NCBI GenBank assembly: GCA_001683735.1
Contig: LUGG01000002.1
Coordinates: 806,001-870,000, forward strand
Direction: 5' to 3'
Length of the DNA stretch: 64,000 nucleotides
Source: Grifola frondosa
Lineage: Eukaryota; Basidiomycota; Agaricomycetes; Polyporales; Grifolaceae
In this document: positions 23,730 to 34,391 of the stretch, piece after piece
Layout of the letters: each line of letters starts with the position of its first letter
Position numbering within the stretch: the first letter of the stretch is position 1
Position numbers and translations under genes: made by a program
The notes under the pieces: generated by a model
The model's database searches: none
Seen by the model: only the letters and a program-made list of their open reading frames with translations
What the model was told of the DNA's origin: nothing

Positions 23730-25404
23730 TCAATCCCATTCATCATCATCGTCCTCCTCCTCTTCATCGCTGTCACCCATCCGCTTATTTCGCTCCAACA
23801 ACGCAGCAGCCAGTGCAGCAGTCAGGTCGCCACCGCCACCGCCCGCGGCAGGCTCCTCGACAGGAGCAGGAGGTGGCGGGGAGCGCGCAGGTGCAGCTGA
23901 GTCTCCGCGGTGTTTGAGTATGTGGACCCCCGCGCCTTGAATAGATGCGAGTAGCATATCGCGCCCAGGCTGTGGCGCAGGAAGGTCGGCAACCACGGTT
24001 CTGGGTCCTCCCGCTGGAGGCGGAGGCGGTGGTGGTGGTGGAACGCCTCCTGTGGGAGGTGGGGGAGGTGGGGGCGGCGGCGGGGAGGTGCGCTACCTCC
24101 TGTGGGAGGAGGCGGAGGCGGAGGTGGCGGCGGAGCGCTGCTCGTGTGAGGCGGCGGCGGCGGCGGCGGTGGTGGTGGTGGACCACCCGAAGGAGGTGGC
24201 GGGGGACCGCCCGAAGGAGGTGGCGGGGACCCGGCGGTGGGGGCGGTGGGGCAGGAGGAGCTGCCGGTCGCGTCAGCGGTGGTGGAGCTGTCGGTTGCGT
24301 TAGGGGCGGGGGAGGTGGCGCAACGGCCTGGCGCATCGGTGGAGGCGGGGGAGGAGGTGCAGCACCTCGTGGAGGCGGAGGCGGGGGTGGCGCCGCGGGA
24401 GCCGCTGGGTGAGTGCGGGCGGGTGGTGCGGGGGATGGAGGGGTAGGAGGAGACGGTGCCGGGGGAGTGGGTGAAGGCGCAGGAGGCGGGACGCTGCGGA
24501 TTGGTGGCGCAATGCGAGAGGGAGGGGCAGGCGGAGGTGAGGGCGATTTCGAAGGGATGCTCTCCTGTGCTGCGAGCATGGTTCGTCTTGGGGCAGGTGG
24601 AGGTGGAGCTTTCTTCTTGATGGGAGGGGCAACTGGTTCTTTCTTCTGCGCGTCCCGAACAAAGTCCTTGATGAACTCCATATTTTGCTCCAGCAACTCT
24701 CGGGGTACGCCCTGCCCCTCCAGTTGGCCCAGGAACGCCTGCCACGACGGATCAACATTCGTAGACGTAAATCCTTTCTCCGCGTCGTAGCCCATGTGGG
24801 CGACATGCTGGAAGGACCCTGCGGTTTGGGCCAGAAATCATAGACTTGTCAATTTTACCACCCTTGGCTGGTTTCGACGCCTTCTTCTTCGTCGAACCGG
24901 ACTTCGCTTTGGCTGATAGTATGATAAGTCTCATTCTGTGAATTAGAATAAGTAAGGACATACCAGTTTTGGTCTTCCTGGTTGTCACCTTCTTGAAGAA
25001 TGTTTTCGCCTCACCTTCGTCAGCGAATACCACCCCGATCATACAATCCTATATTATAGTTCAACAAAATATTCGCTTCAAGAAATGGTATACACTTACA
25101 TCTCCGGCAAAAGAATGGAAATATGGTCTGTCCTGGAAATACTCGAATCCTTCATATACCTCGTGTTCCCAAATGATCCCTCGGGTGCCGACAAGGTCCA
25201 CCAACTTCAGAAAGAACACGTTCTGAGTTGTGTCCTGGACGAAGGCAAGCGCACCTTGCAGACCCGTATATGACCACTCATTGGCTCAGGGTGAGCGTAA
25301 TAGATTCGTGCAAGTGCAGCGAAGGATATCTTGTTGGAGGAGGCAGGGATGGTGGATTTAACCTTCGACTTATCGTCGTTGGACAGGGTCGTCTGTGCAG
25401 GCAT
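23730..25404 (-). CDS. LAS17: WASP/Las17-like actin nucleation factor (frame broken several times)
   Basis: The order of domains is that of fungal WASP. An N-terminal WH1/EVH1 domain comes first (RIYYAHPEP, WSYTGLQGALAFVQDT, GIIWEHEVYEGFEYF, FADEGEAKTFFKKV). A GBD-like segment follows (FQHVAHMGYDAEKGF), then long polyproline runs, a WH2-like helix (GRDMLLASIQGAG) and an acidic end (DSDEEEEDDDDEWD). The protein would recruit Arp2/3 to start actin patches in endocytosis. Exons are about 25100-25404, 24964-25048 and 23730-24912. The frame is broken near 25277 (one base lost), twice around 24810-24830, and twice in the polyproline part (about 24230 and 24070). The conserved ends stay open, so I suspect sequence errors. 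Confidence 0.85.
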
Positions 25405-25679
25405 AGTCGGTCAAGTTTCTTCTGCAAGGAGTGATGTAGAGATATGGAATGAACGTCCACGATGACCAACGGTGAGAAACAAAGCAGCAAGAGGCTGCGT
25501 TGGGTCTGATTGAAAGGTGGCCAGTGGCCGGTAACTTTACTTATCGGAGTTATACGATAATTTACTTATCTGTCATTAATTATGACGCGAATCGAAGTAT
25601 AGATGTGTGACGAGCCTGAACCTGAAGTTGGCTGATTTCTGTAACTTCTTCGTGCCGAGCGACACGAAATGCTGCAGAT
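25405..25679. promoter_or_regulatory. 275-bp divergent promoter region (Las17 / LRR protein)
   Basis: It lies between the two divergent start codons and contains an AT-rich patch at about 25535-25580 with TTACTTATC repeats. No classical TATA box stands out. That both genes share it is inferred from spacing. Confidence 0.5.
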
Positions 25680-28600
25680 ATGTTATCTTCATCGCCCTCA
25701 TCGTCTGCTGTGACTATCCCCACGCCTGGGAAGTCGATCCTGAAGCGCCCTCCTCCACCTCAGCAGTCGTTCTTCTCGCTCGCACGACTCTCGAAGCTCC
25801 TACCATCACAAAATCTACCACCACCAAGTGCTACAGGCGATGACACGAATACACTCAAGAGGGCCCATTTTATACTGCCCGAGATGACTACGGTCTATCC
25901 CATACTCGCGGCGAATCCTCCTTGCACTCCAAGTCTGAAGGAAGAGAAGCGTTCCATTGAGGAGCGTGAGGCTGAACGCAGGAGACGTGTCCTCAGAGGC
26001 AACCCTTCTAGCCCAGATGCGATTCTTACCGACGAGTGGTGGAGCCTTGACAAGGTCGAATCATTCTACAGAGAATGCTGCGCTGGCCGCGAGGAAATCG
26101 CAGATCCGGGAATATCTGCTGCATTTAAGGTATGTGCCCGTACTCAGATCTCTATTCGGACATTCACTGTATGGCTGTACATTTCAGCGAGCAGCAGGCA
26201 CCAATCCGCGTACTGTGGATTTTTCTGGCGTGCAGCTGACCGTAGGCTCTGCCTCTGTGCTTTCCGATGTCTTCACCATTGAATGGGGTTTACGCAAACT
26301 TGTCTTTAAAGAATGCGATCTTGACGAACAAGTAGGTCGTTACTTACGTCAGAATTTGCAAGATATTAGACCTCTTGGCTAGATACTCAAACCGATGCTT
26401 CATGCGCTCCTGATTCCTGGCACTCTAACGTTCCTTTCTGTCGCGTCCAACCGACGATTGAAGGCACCTGCATTCCGTTTAATTGGCGCATATGTTGCGA
26501 AGGTACGTTTATCATTGTAGGAGGGAGGATAGATGGTGACTCTCGACAACAGGCAAGCAGTTTGCAATTCTTGGATTTGTCACAAAATGCACTGGATAAG
26601 AAATCGGTTGAGTATGTCGCTGCCGCTCTGGCTGTTTCACCCGCTCCTGGGCTACTGTCCCTACGACTAGATGACTGCTCCATGAAACCGGCTGCCCTGG
26701 ACGCTTTAGGTAATGCTTCTCGCTTGTCAACTGGCACACAGTACCTGACGAATGATCCAGCTCATTCGGTGCGGACTTCATCCTTGCGCAACATATCCTT
26801 GAGACACAATCGTATCAACGTGAATGGCGCAGTGGCTTTGGCACTCATGATCAAGGACTATCCGGATCGTGCGCCTATTGCCGCTGGTAATGGAAATTCT
26901 GTGCCAAGCTCTCCGGTGACCGGCTCTAACCCGTCATCTCTAACTCCTCCTCCGACACCCTCAACGACTTCCACGAAATCCCCCCATCAATATCGAACGG
27001 GAAGGTCACACCTCCTACCCGCATGGCACCCATTCTCCCTCCTCCTCGCCATCCTGCGGCGGGTCCGCAGACAACATATACACCTTATATTCCCCGTTCA
27101 CGCCGTGGCGCTGCTGCCGGGACAAATCCGCTGTCGTCATCAGGGCGTCCTGTGCCCATTATCACATCTTCCGCTCAGGGCGGCGTGACTGCACGACATT
27201 CTGTCCCACCACCGATGTCATCCTCACATGGGCATGGACGCGGAACGCATCATCATCATGCTCAACATGGCCCTAGTGCAGCGCTTCTAGAACAGGTCAG
27301 GGCATTGGACAATCTGCCGCGACTGGAACGGACTTGAGGGGTAATGACATCAGGGTTAGTCAATGAAACACACGTCTTATGAACTGTTATGGAACGTTAT
27401 TAATGAATACCAACAGAGCGGCATATACTTACCTTGCACAGGTTCTCAAGCGGAACCGGACTCTGAAAGTCCTGAATCTTAGTGAGAACAAACTCGATGT
27501 TCAAGGACTTATCGCCATTGCTGAGGCACTGGTATGTATCGACCATCTTTTAATTCTAGGCACTTTGACTCATGCGAGAGGTTACTCACAGAAATATAAT
27601 TCTTCTCTCGAGACAATGGATCTCAGTAAGAACCCATGTTGCGGTCCCGGTTTGGAAGGAGTCTGTTTCTCATCATTATGTTTCTTCGGAGTGCTGACAA
27701 TGTCATCAGATACAATCGTTGCGGACGGCCTTCACGCTGAACGACGCTCTGAAGCGATTATTCATGTCATCGACATCGATGACGTCTGCCGGTGCTATTG
27801 CGCTTGCCGAGTTTTTGCCCGAATCGACCTCCCTTCTTCATCTGGATCTCACCATGAACGATTTGGATCTTGCGGGTGTTATGGCTCTCAGCTCTGGCCT
27901 GAAAGCGAATCACACGATGAGGTGTCTAGATTTGAATATTCCTCCAGGTGACGAGGAAATGGCACGGTAGGCCCTTGCAATTGCGATATGTCCCACAATT
28001 AATCGTGTGTTGCAGCATGTGTCGACACATTTTGAACACGTGCGTGCGCAACACGGAAGAGGCAGAAAAGAATGCACACTCCGCTAACACGGACACTGCG
28101 AGCGGCCGTGGCCAAGCAAAGGGTGTGTGGGGCATGATTGAGGAGAGCGAACTGGCAAAGTCCATCCGCGAAGGCGACAAGAAAAAGGTCGATGAGCATG
28201 TTGAAACTCTGCCTGCTGATTCCTCGGCCCCGGCTGACTTCCCTTCCGCGGAACAGACTGAGTCCGACATTGTCATCCAAGCTCGTTCGCGCAAGACCCA
28301 ACTGGAAGAAATGCTCATCCGCCCACCGTTATCAAGTTCTGCGTCTGCGTTGTCTGTCTCTGAGCTGGAACCAGATTTCGCTTCCAGAACGCAGGAGCTG
28401 ATGAAGTCCTTGGCAACTGTGATTGAAACCACAACTGAACCTATTCGCCTCGAGGAGCTCTCAAGCTGAATGACGACTTGACGAGCTTGTTGGCCCGATT
28501 TGATCCTCAAAAGCTGCATCCCGTTCTTCATGGTCTTGGTATACGCATCGATACTAGTGATGGAGGCCAAGTAGTCGGCAATGGGCACGTTCCTCATGGA

Positions 28601-29344
28601 AATGAGGATGGCGTTGGCGCCGAAGAATCTGTGACTCCCCGGGTCGATAAGGGCAAGGGTCGAGCTGAGCCTGAGCCAGAGGAGCCAGAGAAAGTTCTCA
28701 GCCCAACTTTCTTGATCTCCGAGTCGGATGATGAGGATGGTGAAACTCATCCTGCAGTCGAAGAGGGAGCTGAGACTCTTGTCTCTCCAACAGACCTGTA
28801 TGTGGTTCCCTGGCTGGCATATTGGAAGTTGCTCATATGAATATCCTTCTATGGTTTTAGGTCAAGGCGGCTTGTCGAGGAGGAAGGCGAGGTCTTCCGG
28901 AAGGGCACAATACTTCTCGGTCCAGAGGAGATGGAAGGGGAATATGATGGCGAGGAACTACGTAAAGAGGTTTGATTAACTTTCTGCTCTCGCAACTTTA
29001 TGGGACTGAAGTATTATTTGTTTATGTAGTTGCTCGAGGCCATGGTAGAACGTGCTCCTCCAAGGGTGATGGATGAATTCAGTGGCGAATTTTCGCCGTT
29101 GGATGTAACACCTTCTCAGCCCCCATCGGATGAACCCCAGAAGCCTCCTCCCAGACCCTATATCCGTCGTTCGCGCTCATCGTCTTCGACAATATCCCTT
29201 GATACCCAGAACACTACTTCTCCTGTAGAGCAGTCCCAAAATGGGATTCAAAGCCCTGTAGTCGCAAGCCCCATGTCTCCGTCTCTCCATAACAGACCCT
29301 TCTTGAACAGAACATCATCCTCAAACCCCAAGGACTCTACATAG
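25680..29344 (+). CDS. Leucine-rich-repeat (RNI-like) protein, PPP1R37-like; frame broken in places
   Basis: A large multi-exon gene. The N-terminus is disordered with GKSILKRPPPP. LRRs follow: LRKLVFKECDLDEQ, LTFLSVASNRRL, LQFLDLSQNALDKKSVE, LRNISLRHNRIN, LKVLNLSENKLDVQGL, LETMDLSKNP and LLHLDLTMNDLDLAGV. Next come a charged coiled part (VWGMIEESELAKSIREGDKK) and a C-terminal block LVEEEGEVFRKGTILLGPEE. Likely exons are 25680-26129, 26188-26330, 26382-26501, 26552 onward and 27417 onward. The last three end at 28798, 28974 and 29344. The LRR type resembles protein phosphatase 1 regulatory subunit 37, but this is tentative. One-base frame losses occur near 26940, 27328 and 28460, with good coding on both sides. 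Confidence 0.75.
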
Positions 29345-30044
29345 AGGCGTCGTCCTCGCTGAATATATCGGTAGGTTGAGTCTCCGTACTCATTGCGATT
29401 TGCTTTAATATATTCATGTTCAGGCACCCATCACACGCTCTGAAGTCGGGGATTGTGCATAACACAATCACGCATTAGCATGCTACTTTTCCCCTGGATA
29501 TCCCCGCGTTGAATATTCCCTTAGTTCCGCTCCTTCGCTGTCACTTTCTGCTCGACATGAACGTTTGTTGCATTCCTTTTGTTTTCCTTCCACCCGGCGG
29601 TGGAAACGTCATTAAACTAGACCTATCCCTTCTACTACTTGCACACCTTCACAGATGCCTATGCCTTGACTTGGTGCACAGTGTAAATCTGGTAATATTA
29701 GTTATAGCCTACGTACATACGGTGATATGTGGTGGACGTATGAATGCCAAATATAATGTTTGCATGCACATCTACATCAGTTCCCTCGATCAAGCCGACT
29801 TCGTTGGTCGAATAGATTCATCCCAGTGCACGACTTCTGTACTTTTCGTCAGTCTCCACCTACATTGAAAATAAATGGGAAAGGTATACTCGACGCCAAG
29901 GGTGTGGTTTCGGAACTCTGTATAGAAGGAACGCGGCCATGCTAGTCTACAATCTTCTCTATTGCCGGCGTGCGTAAGCTGCGCGTCGGGCAAGTTCGTC
30001 TTCGACATCCAGGCACAACCCCAATCCTTTTCTTTCCTACCGCC
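29345..30044. other. Intergenic
   Basis: 700 bp of 3' flank of the LRR gene and 5' flank of the peroxiredoxin gene. No gene, RNA or repeat recognised. Confidence 0.45.
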
Positions 30045-31084
30045 ATGGCTCCTCGTGCTGCTAAAGCTGCTGTAGAAAGCTCCGAGCCCACAAGGAGGTC
30101 TTCCAGAATTTCCTCGCAACCTAAGAGCGAGCCTCCCAAGGAGACCAAAAGCGTACCTAAGAAGGCTGCCAAAAAGCGTAGTGTGGACGATGGTCCTGTT
30201 GGAGAAGGCGAAGTTCCTGCTGCTAAGAAGGTAATTCCTCCTTCGCAGTAAATTTGTTGTATGGCTCGTTGATCCTGCATCTTATTCATGCTCGAATTTT
30301 TCCGTGACTCTTGATAAATAATTTCAAAATCAGAGCAAAGGCGAAGCAAAAGCCGCGGAATCATCTGGTGCTTCATCTGAGGAGAAAGGTTGGCAGTCCA
30401 TATAGACATGCGGGACCTTCGTTTGAGATATTTGGACATCTTCTCAGACGCTCCCGAACCCCTTGATATAGGGGACTCCTTGCCCTCTCTGACACTCAAG
30501 AACGAGAAAAACGAAGATATCGATGCGGCGACGTTGGCCTCAGAGAAAGGGGTCATTCTGTTCTTGGTGCCCAAAGCTGACACTCGTATGTATCGGCTTT
30601 GATATCGCTGTTCGATCCACTGAACACATCTCACATCTTGTTAGCCGGATGCACAACTCAGGCTTGCGGTTTCCGTGACGTTTATCCCGACTTCACGTCG
30701 CTCAACTTCGACGTTTACTGTTTAAGTGCGGACTCACCCGCAGCTCAGAGCAAATGGCAGACTAAGGTATGGCCAGCCTGCAGTGATCCTCAACCATTAC
30801 CGGCAAAAATCCTGACGAGGAGCTGGATAGAAAAATCTCCCATATGCTTTGCTGTCTGACCCTAAGCGCGTCCTCATCAAGGCCTTGGGCGCAGGGGAAG
30901 GTGGAAAGACCAAGCGAAGCCATTTCATCTTTGAGAAGGGTGGTAAGCTGGTTGACAAGAAGATCCCGGTCAAGCCAGTCGACAGGTATGTTTTCGGCGG
31001 CCGTGTCTAAGCGTGTAACTCAAGATGTTCCCCCGCAGTCCTAAATTAGCTCTGGAATTCGTCAAGAGTCTCGCGTCTGCCTGA
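30045..31084 (+). CDS. Nuclear PrxQ/Dot5-type peroxiredoxin
   Basis: Six exons (30045-30230, 30334-30388, 30448-30585, 30645-30766, 30831-30985, 31039-31084) join in phase to 233 residues. The first 80 or so residues are basic and disordered, with TRRSSRI and KKAAKKR, fitting nuclear targeting. The catalytic domain has ILFLVPKADTPGCTTQACGF, in which the peroxidatic Cys and a second Cys four residues later match the BCP/PrxQ pattern. ALLSDPKRVLIKALGAG and RSHFIFEKGGKLVDKK follow. The enzyme reduces hydroperoxides using thioredoxin; yeast Dot5 is the nuclear relative. The N-terminus resembles that of the basic protein at 63156. The gene is intact. Confidence 0.9.
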
Positions 31085-31518
31085 AGCTAGCTGTCTACGA
31101 ATGAACTGTCAATGTAATATTCTGATCGCGTCTCTGTGCTCATGCTCTGTTGTTTGTCTGCTCTTTACTTGTTCTTGAGCTGTACTTCGAGTCTTGGATA
31201 TCCCTCGTCTTCGCGAATCACCTCGATGGATTGTCCATCTACACGACTTTCTGGTGTGGTTGCTTCGGCAACACAGTTTGGTTATGTGTCTCAAATTTGC
31301 AATACACGATCATGTACCTCTTGGAATATGAATATGAGTGTGATAATCTTTCGATCTACAGTTCGAGGTTACGGAGGTATTTATGGCCGAGGGTTCCAAG
31401 GGCGGTAGAACACATAAGTATACAAGCATGTTCTATACTTCGATATTGACCTACTCTCAACTTTTCGAACTGACAGCTATACGGTTCCTCAGGAAAGCAC
31501 CTCGAACGTCCGAGCTAA

Positions 31519-32214
31519 TCAGAGACCTAGACATGCGGCTTTGATCTCCGTGATTATGGTCTTCAACACACTCGCGCCTTGCTCATCCATCACGTCCAAC
31601 ATAGCCGACTCGGGATGAGGCGGTGGTTGCATACGGAGAGGCGAGATCGCTTGGCCACGGTAGAAGCAAAGGCGAGTACCGAACGCGCTCACGGCATGGA
31701 AAACGGGAAGCGGACAATGAGAGCTCAAGTCGTGGATACGCTTGCGAATTTGGTTGTCCGCCTCCTCTCGAGTGGGACCCGGCTCAACGTTCCCTGGCGC
31801 TCTTACTTGGAGTAAAAGAACAATGATGTCGCCGTAGGTGACTAGATATTCGAGGAGGTCGGCTTGGGCCATGGCCTCGGGGAGGTTGAGGTATGATCGT
31901 GAACTCGCCGGCAGCAGGGAACAGGGTATAGAGGAGTTTCATGTATGGGACGGAGAAGTCTTTCCCTTGAGGACTAGCTGGAACAAGTCTGAAACGTCTC
32001 ATGATGGGCACTGGCCACAGAGTCATTTGCGCCTGCTGTGGTAGAGTCAGACGGGAATAAGGAGAAGATGCAAGAAACGCACAGGTGGCGGGAAGGCGCC
32101 TGGGGTTCTGAGAATCTGCTGTTGAACCGGAGGTTGTTGCAGCATAGATAATCGCATCATCATGTCATGCGTCTGCTGCTGTACCGCTTCCGCGTTGCGG
32201 ATGGTATCCTCCAT
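31519..32214 (-). CDS. Basidiomycete conserved protein, possibly nuclease-like; follows gag-like frame
   Basis: Two exons, 32083-32214 and 31519-32035, are separated by a 47-bp GT-AG intron. The N-terminal exon is Gln-rich. The main part starts MTLWPVPIMRRFRLVPASPQ and has YMKLLYTLFPAAGEF, LLEYLVTYGDIIVLLLQVR, REEADNQIRKRIHDLSSHCP and VFHAVSAFGTRLCFYRG. This pattern belongs to a family common and multi-copy in mushroom genomes. The Glu/Gln-Val core after a hydrophobic strand suggests a PD-(D/E)XK-like fold, but that is my inference. The frame shifts once near 31890 (FTIIP to LNLPEA). The first exon is in the same frame as the upstream gag-like region, separated only by a TGA. Confidence 0.5.
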
Positions 32215-32217
32215 CTG

Positions 32218-32802
32218 TCAACCCTGCTCTTCTGTCTCCTTGAAGTCTGCCAACGCCTCCCGCAGGGCCCTCATCGAGACCTTCTCCATCTGGTCTCTGA
32301 AATCCGCCCACGTCTCCACATCCGGATCGACGAAACCGCGCAGGGGTCGGGGCAACTTGTCGCGGATCTCCGAAGCGATGGCGTCGTGCACGTCCAAGCG
32401 CTGCGCGAGAAAATATATGTCGCGCGCCCAGTATGCGTGCGTCGAGATCGGCCGGTGATGAAGTTCGATATACTTGCCCAGCTCGTCGATCGTTATGATC
32501 TTCTGTTCGCGCATGATGGCGATGGCATCTGCCATAGAGAGAGTGTACGAAGGCTTGGGCCAGCGGATTTTGAAGGCGTCGACGAGCTGCGCCCAGGTAT
32601 CAAGCTCGGTTTCCCGGAGGTCCTCGTACCACTGCTCAGCGATACCGCCGGGCGCGAGGTGGCAGTAAAACAGCTCGAGCTTGTGTTCTTCGGACTGTAC
32701 ACCATTGAGGATGAATGTTCGTGTCACGTCTTTCAGGAATTGGTGGGGGTTTTCATGGATGCGATTACCCCAGAAGAATCTGGAGTCAGATTCGGAGTCC
32801 AT
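32218..32802 (-). CDS. Ty3-type retrotransposon gag-like protein
   Basis: 194 residues with the retrotransposon gag domain pattern: NPHQFLKDVTRTFI, HKLELFYCHLAPGGIAEQWY and LDTWAQLVDAFKIRWPKP. A helical end follows and stops at TGA 32218-32220. Gag proteins form the particle of LTR retrotransposons. No protease, reverse transcriptase, integrase or LTR is visible nearby, so this is a solo gag-like gene, perhaps taken over by the host or left behind. The codon frame continues past the TGA into a Gln-rich stretch and, by splicing, into the next protein. Confidence 0.65.
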   Translation of the reverse strand: MDSESDSRFFWGNRIHENPHQFLKDVTRTFILNGVQSEEHKLELFYCHLAPGGIAEQWYEDLRETELDTWAQLVDAFKIRWPKPSYTLSMADAIAIMREQKIITIDELGKYIELHHRPISTHAYWARDIYFLAQRLDVHDAIASEIRDKLPRPLRGFVDPDVETWADFRDQMEKVSMRALREALADFKETEEQG

Positions 32803-33115
32803 AATGGACGATAGAGAGGCAAAAATTGAGCAGAATTATCAAGACTGCACGAGGGAAAGTCGCATCAAAGTAAATTGTGTAGCTTAGGTAAGAGCTTGCT
32901 GCACGTACTTCATAAGCGAGATGTGTGTCGATGATCTGCGAATGTACTCTGTTCAAGCAGTTTTATAGACTAGTATCAACACCGTTGATGCTGGAGGTGC
33001 AAGAAAGTCTAGTGCTCCGAAGAATACATGATACAGGGACATACAAACTTCAACTACGTCGCTCCTTCCGCTTTCTCTTTCCCCCAGGCAGGCAGGCCAC
33101 AGTCAATCCGAGTAT

Positions 33116-34391
33116 TTAAGCCAAGAGCTTCTCGCGGAGGAGCTTCTTGAGGGTCACGCCGTCCTCCGCGAACTTCTTGATACCCTCATGCAGCTTGTCG
33201 AACGCCATCTGATCTTGCAGCAACGCCCAGCGGAAGTCTGCCTCGTTGTTGATGAAGCTCACTTTCGAGAGCGGCTGGCCTTGTGCAGCTGTGGATAAAT
33301 TACGTGAACAATCAGATACGGGAGAATTAGGGAACGGCGGGATACGCACCAGTGAGGGGATCAAGTTTCTTGGGGACGGGAGCGGTGTCATTCTTTAGTT
33401 CTTCAAGCAAAGGAGGTGCGATGGTCAGGAAGTCGACACCAGCGAGCGCCTTGATCTCCCCGGTCTACGTCAAGCCAAAAAGCGTCAGAAGCGGGCACGA
33501 CAACGAACTGCACAGAAACATACGTTACGGAAGGAGGCACCCATGACGATGGTCTTGTAGCCGTGTTGCTTGTAGTAGTTATAGATCGTCTTGACCGACT
33601 GCACACCGGGGTCCTCATCGCCGACGTACGCCGGGCCCGGCTTGTTCTTCTTGTACCAGTCAAGAATCTGCACACGGAAAGAGTCTTTAACGAAAGAGCG
33701 TAAGGTGTTTATGCTAGGACTTACACGACCGACGAAAGGTGAGACGAGGGTGACGCCAGCCTCAGCGCAAGCGACGGCCTGTGCGAAACCGAAAAGAAGC
33801 GTGAGGTTGCAGTGGATGCCGTCGTCACGCTCGAGCTCGCGCGCAGCCTGAATACCCTCCCAGGTAGAAGCGACCTTGATCAGAACGCGTTCCTTCTTGA
33901 TGCCCACGGAGTTATAGAGCGCGATGAGCTCCTTGGCTTTGGCCTTGGTGCCCTCCTTGTCGAAGGAGAGGCGAGCGTCGACCTCCGTAGAGACGCGTCC
34001 AGGAATGATCTTCAAGATCTCCTTTCCGAACTCGACGAGCTAGCACATGCGCGCCCCAATATCAGCATCGCCTATTCAAGTAGCGTCAGATGATCACGAC
34101 GCACAAGCCTGTCTACGGCAGCACTGCTCTGCGCATCGATATCGCCGCCCTTGCTCTTGCCGAATGCAACAGCGTTGTTAATCAGATGTTGGTATGCAGG
34201 CTTTCCAGAAGCAGCAAGGAGGAGAGAAGGGTTTGTCGTTGCGTCCTGAGGCTTGTAGACACCGATGGCTACGAAGACACGGTTAGATGGATGGATGGCT
34301 GAGAGCGATGCTGCTACTGACACTCAAAATCTCCGGAGTCCGACACGACGACGGTCCCGGTCTGTTTGAGATAGTCGAGAGAGGAGGTCAT
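33116..34391 (-). CDS. TAL1: Transaldolase
   Basis: Six exons (34322-34391, 34105-34268, 33725-34039, 33524-33667, 33350-33464, 33116-33288) join in phase to 326 residues, the usual length. Family blocks are complete: [32 protein letters not shown], the Schiff-base Lys in [54 protein letters not shown] and GASFRN. The enzyme moves a dihydroxyacetone unit between sugar phosphates in the non-oxidative pentose phosphate pathway in the cytosol. Introns are 50-65 bp. The gene is intact. Confidence 0.95.

Noticed and set aside
24000..24420. Plus-strand Gly-rich open frames
   Set aside because: They are complements of the polyproline part of the Las17-like gene.
32218..32802. A complete LTR retrotransposon
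   Set aside because: No LTRs, protease, reverse transcriptase or integrase are visible nearby; only a gag-like frame remains.
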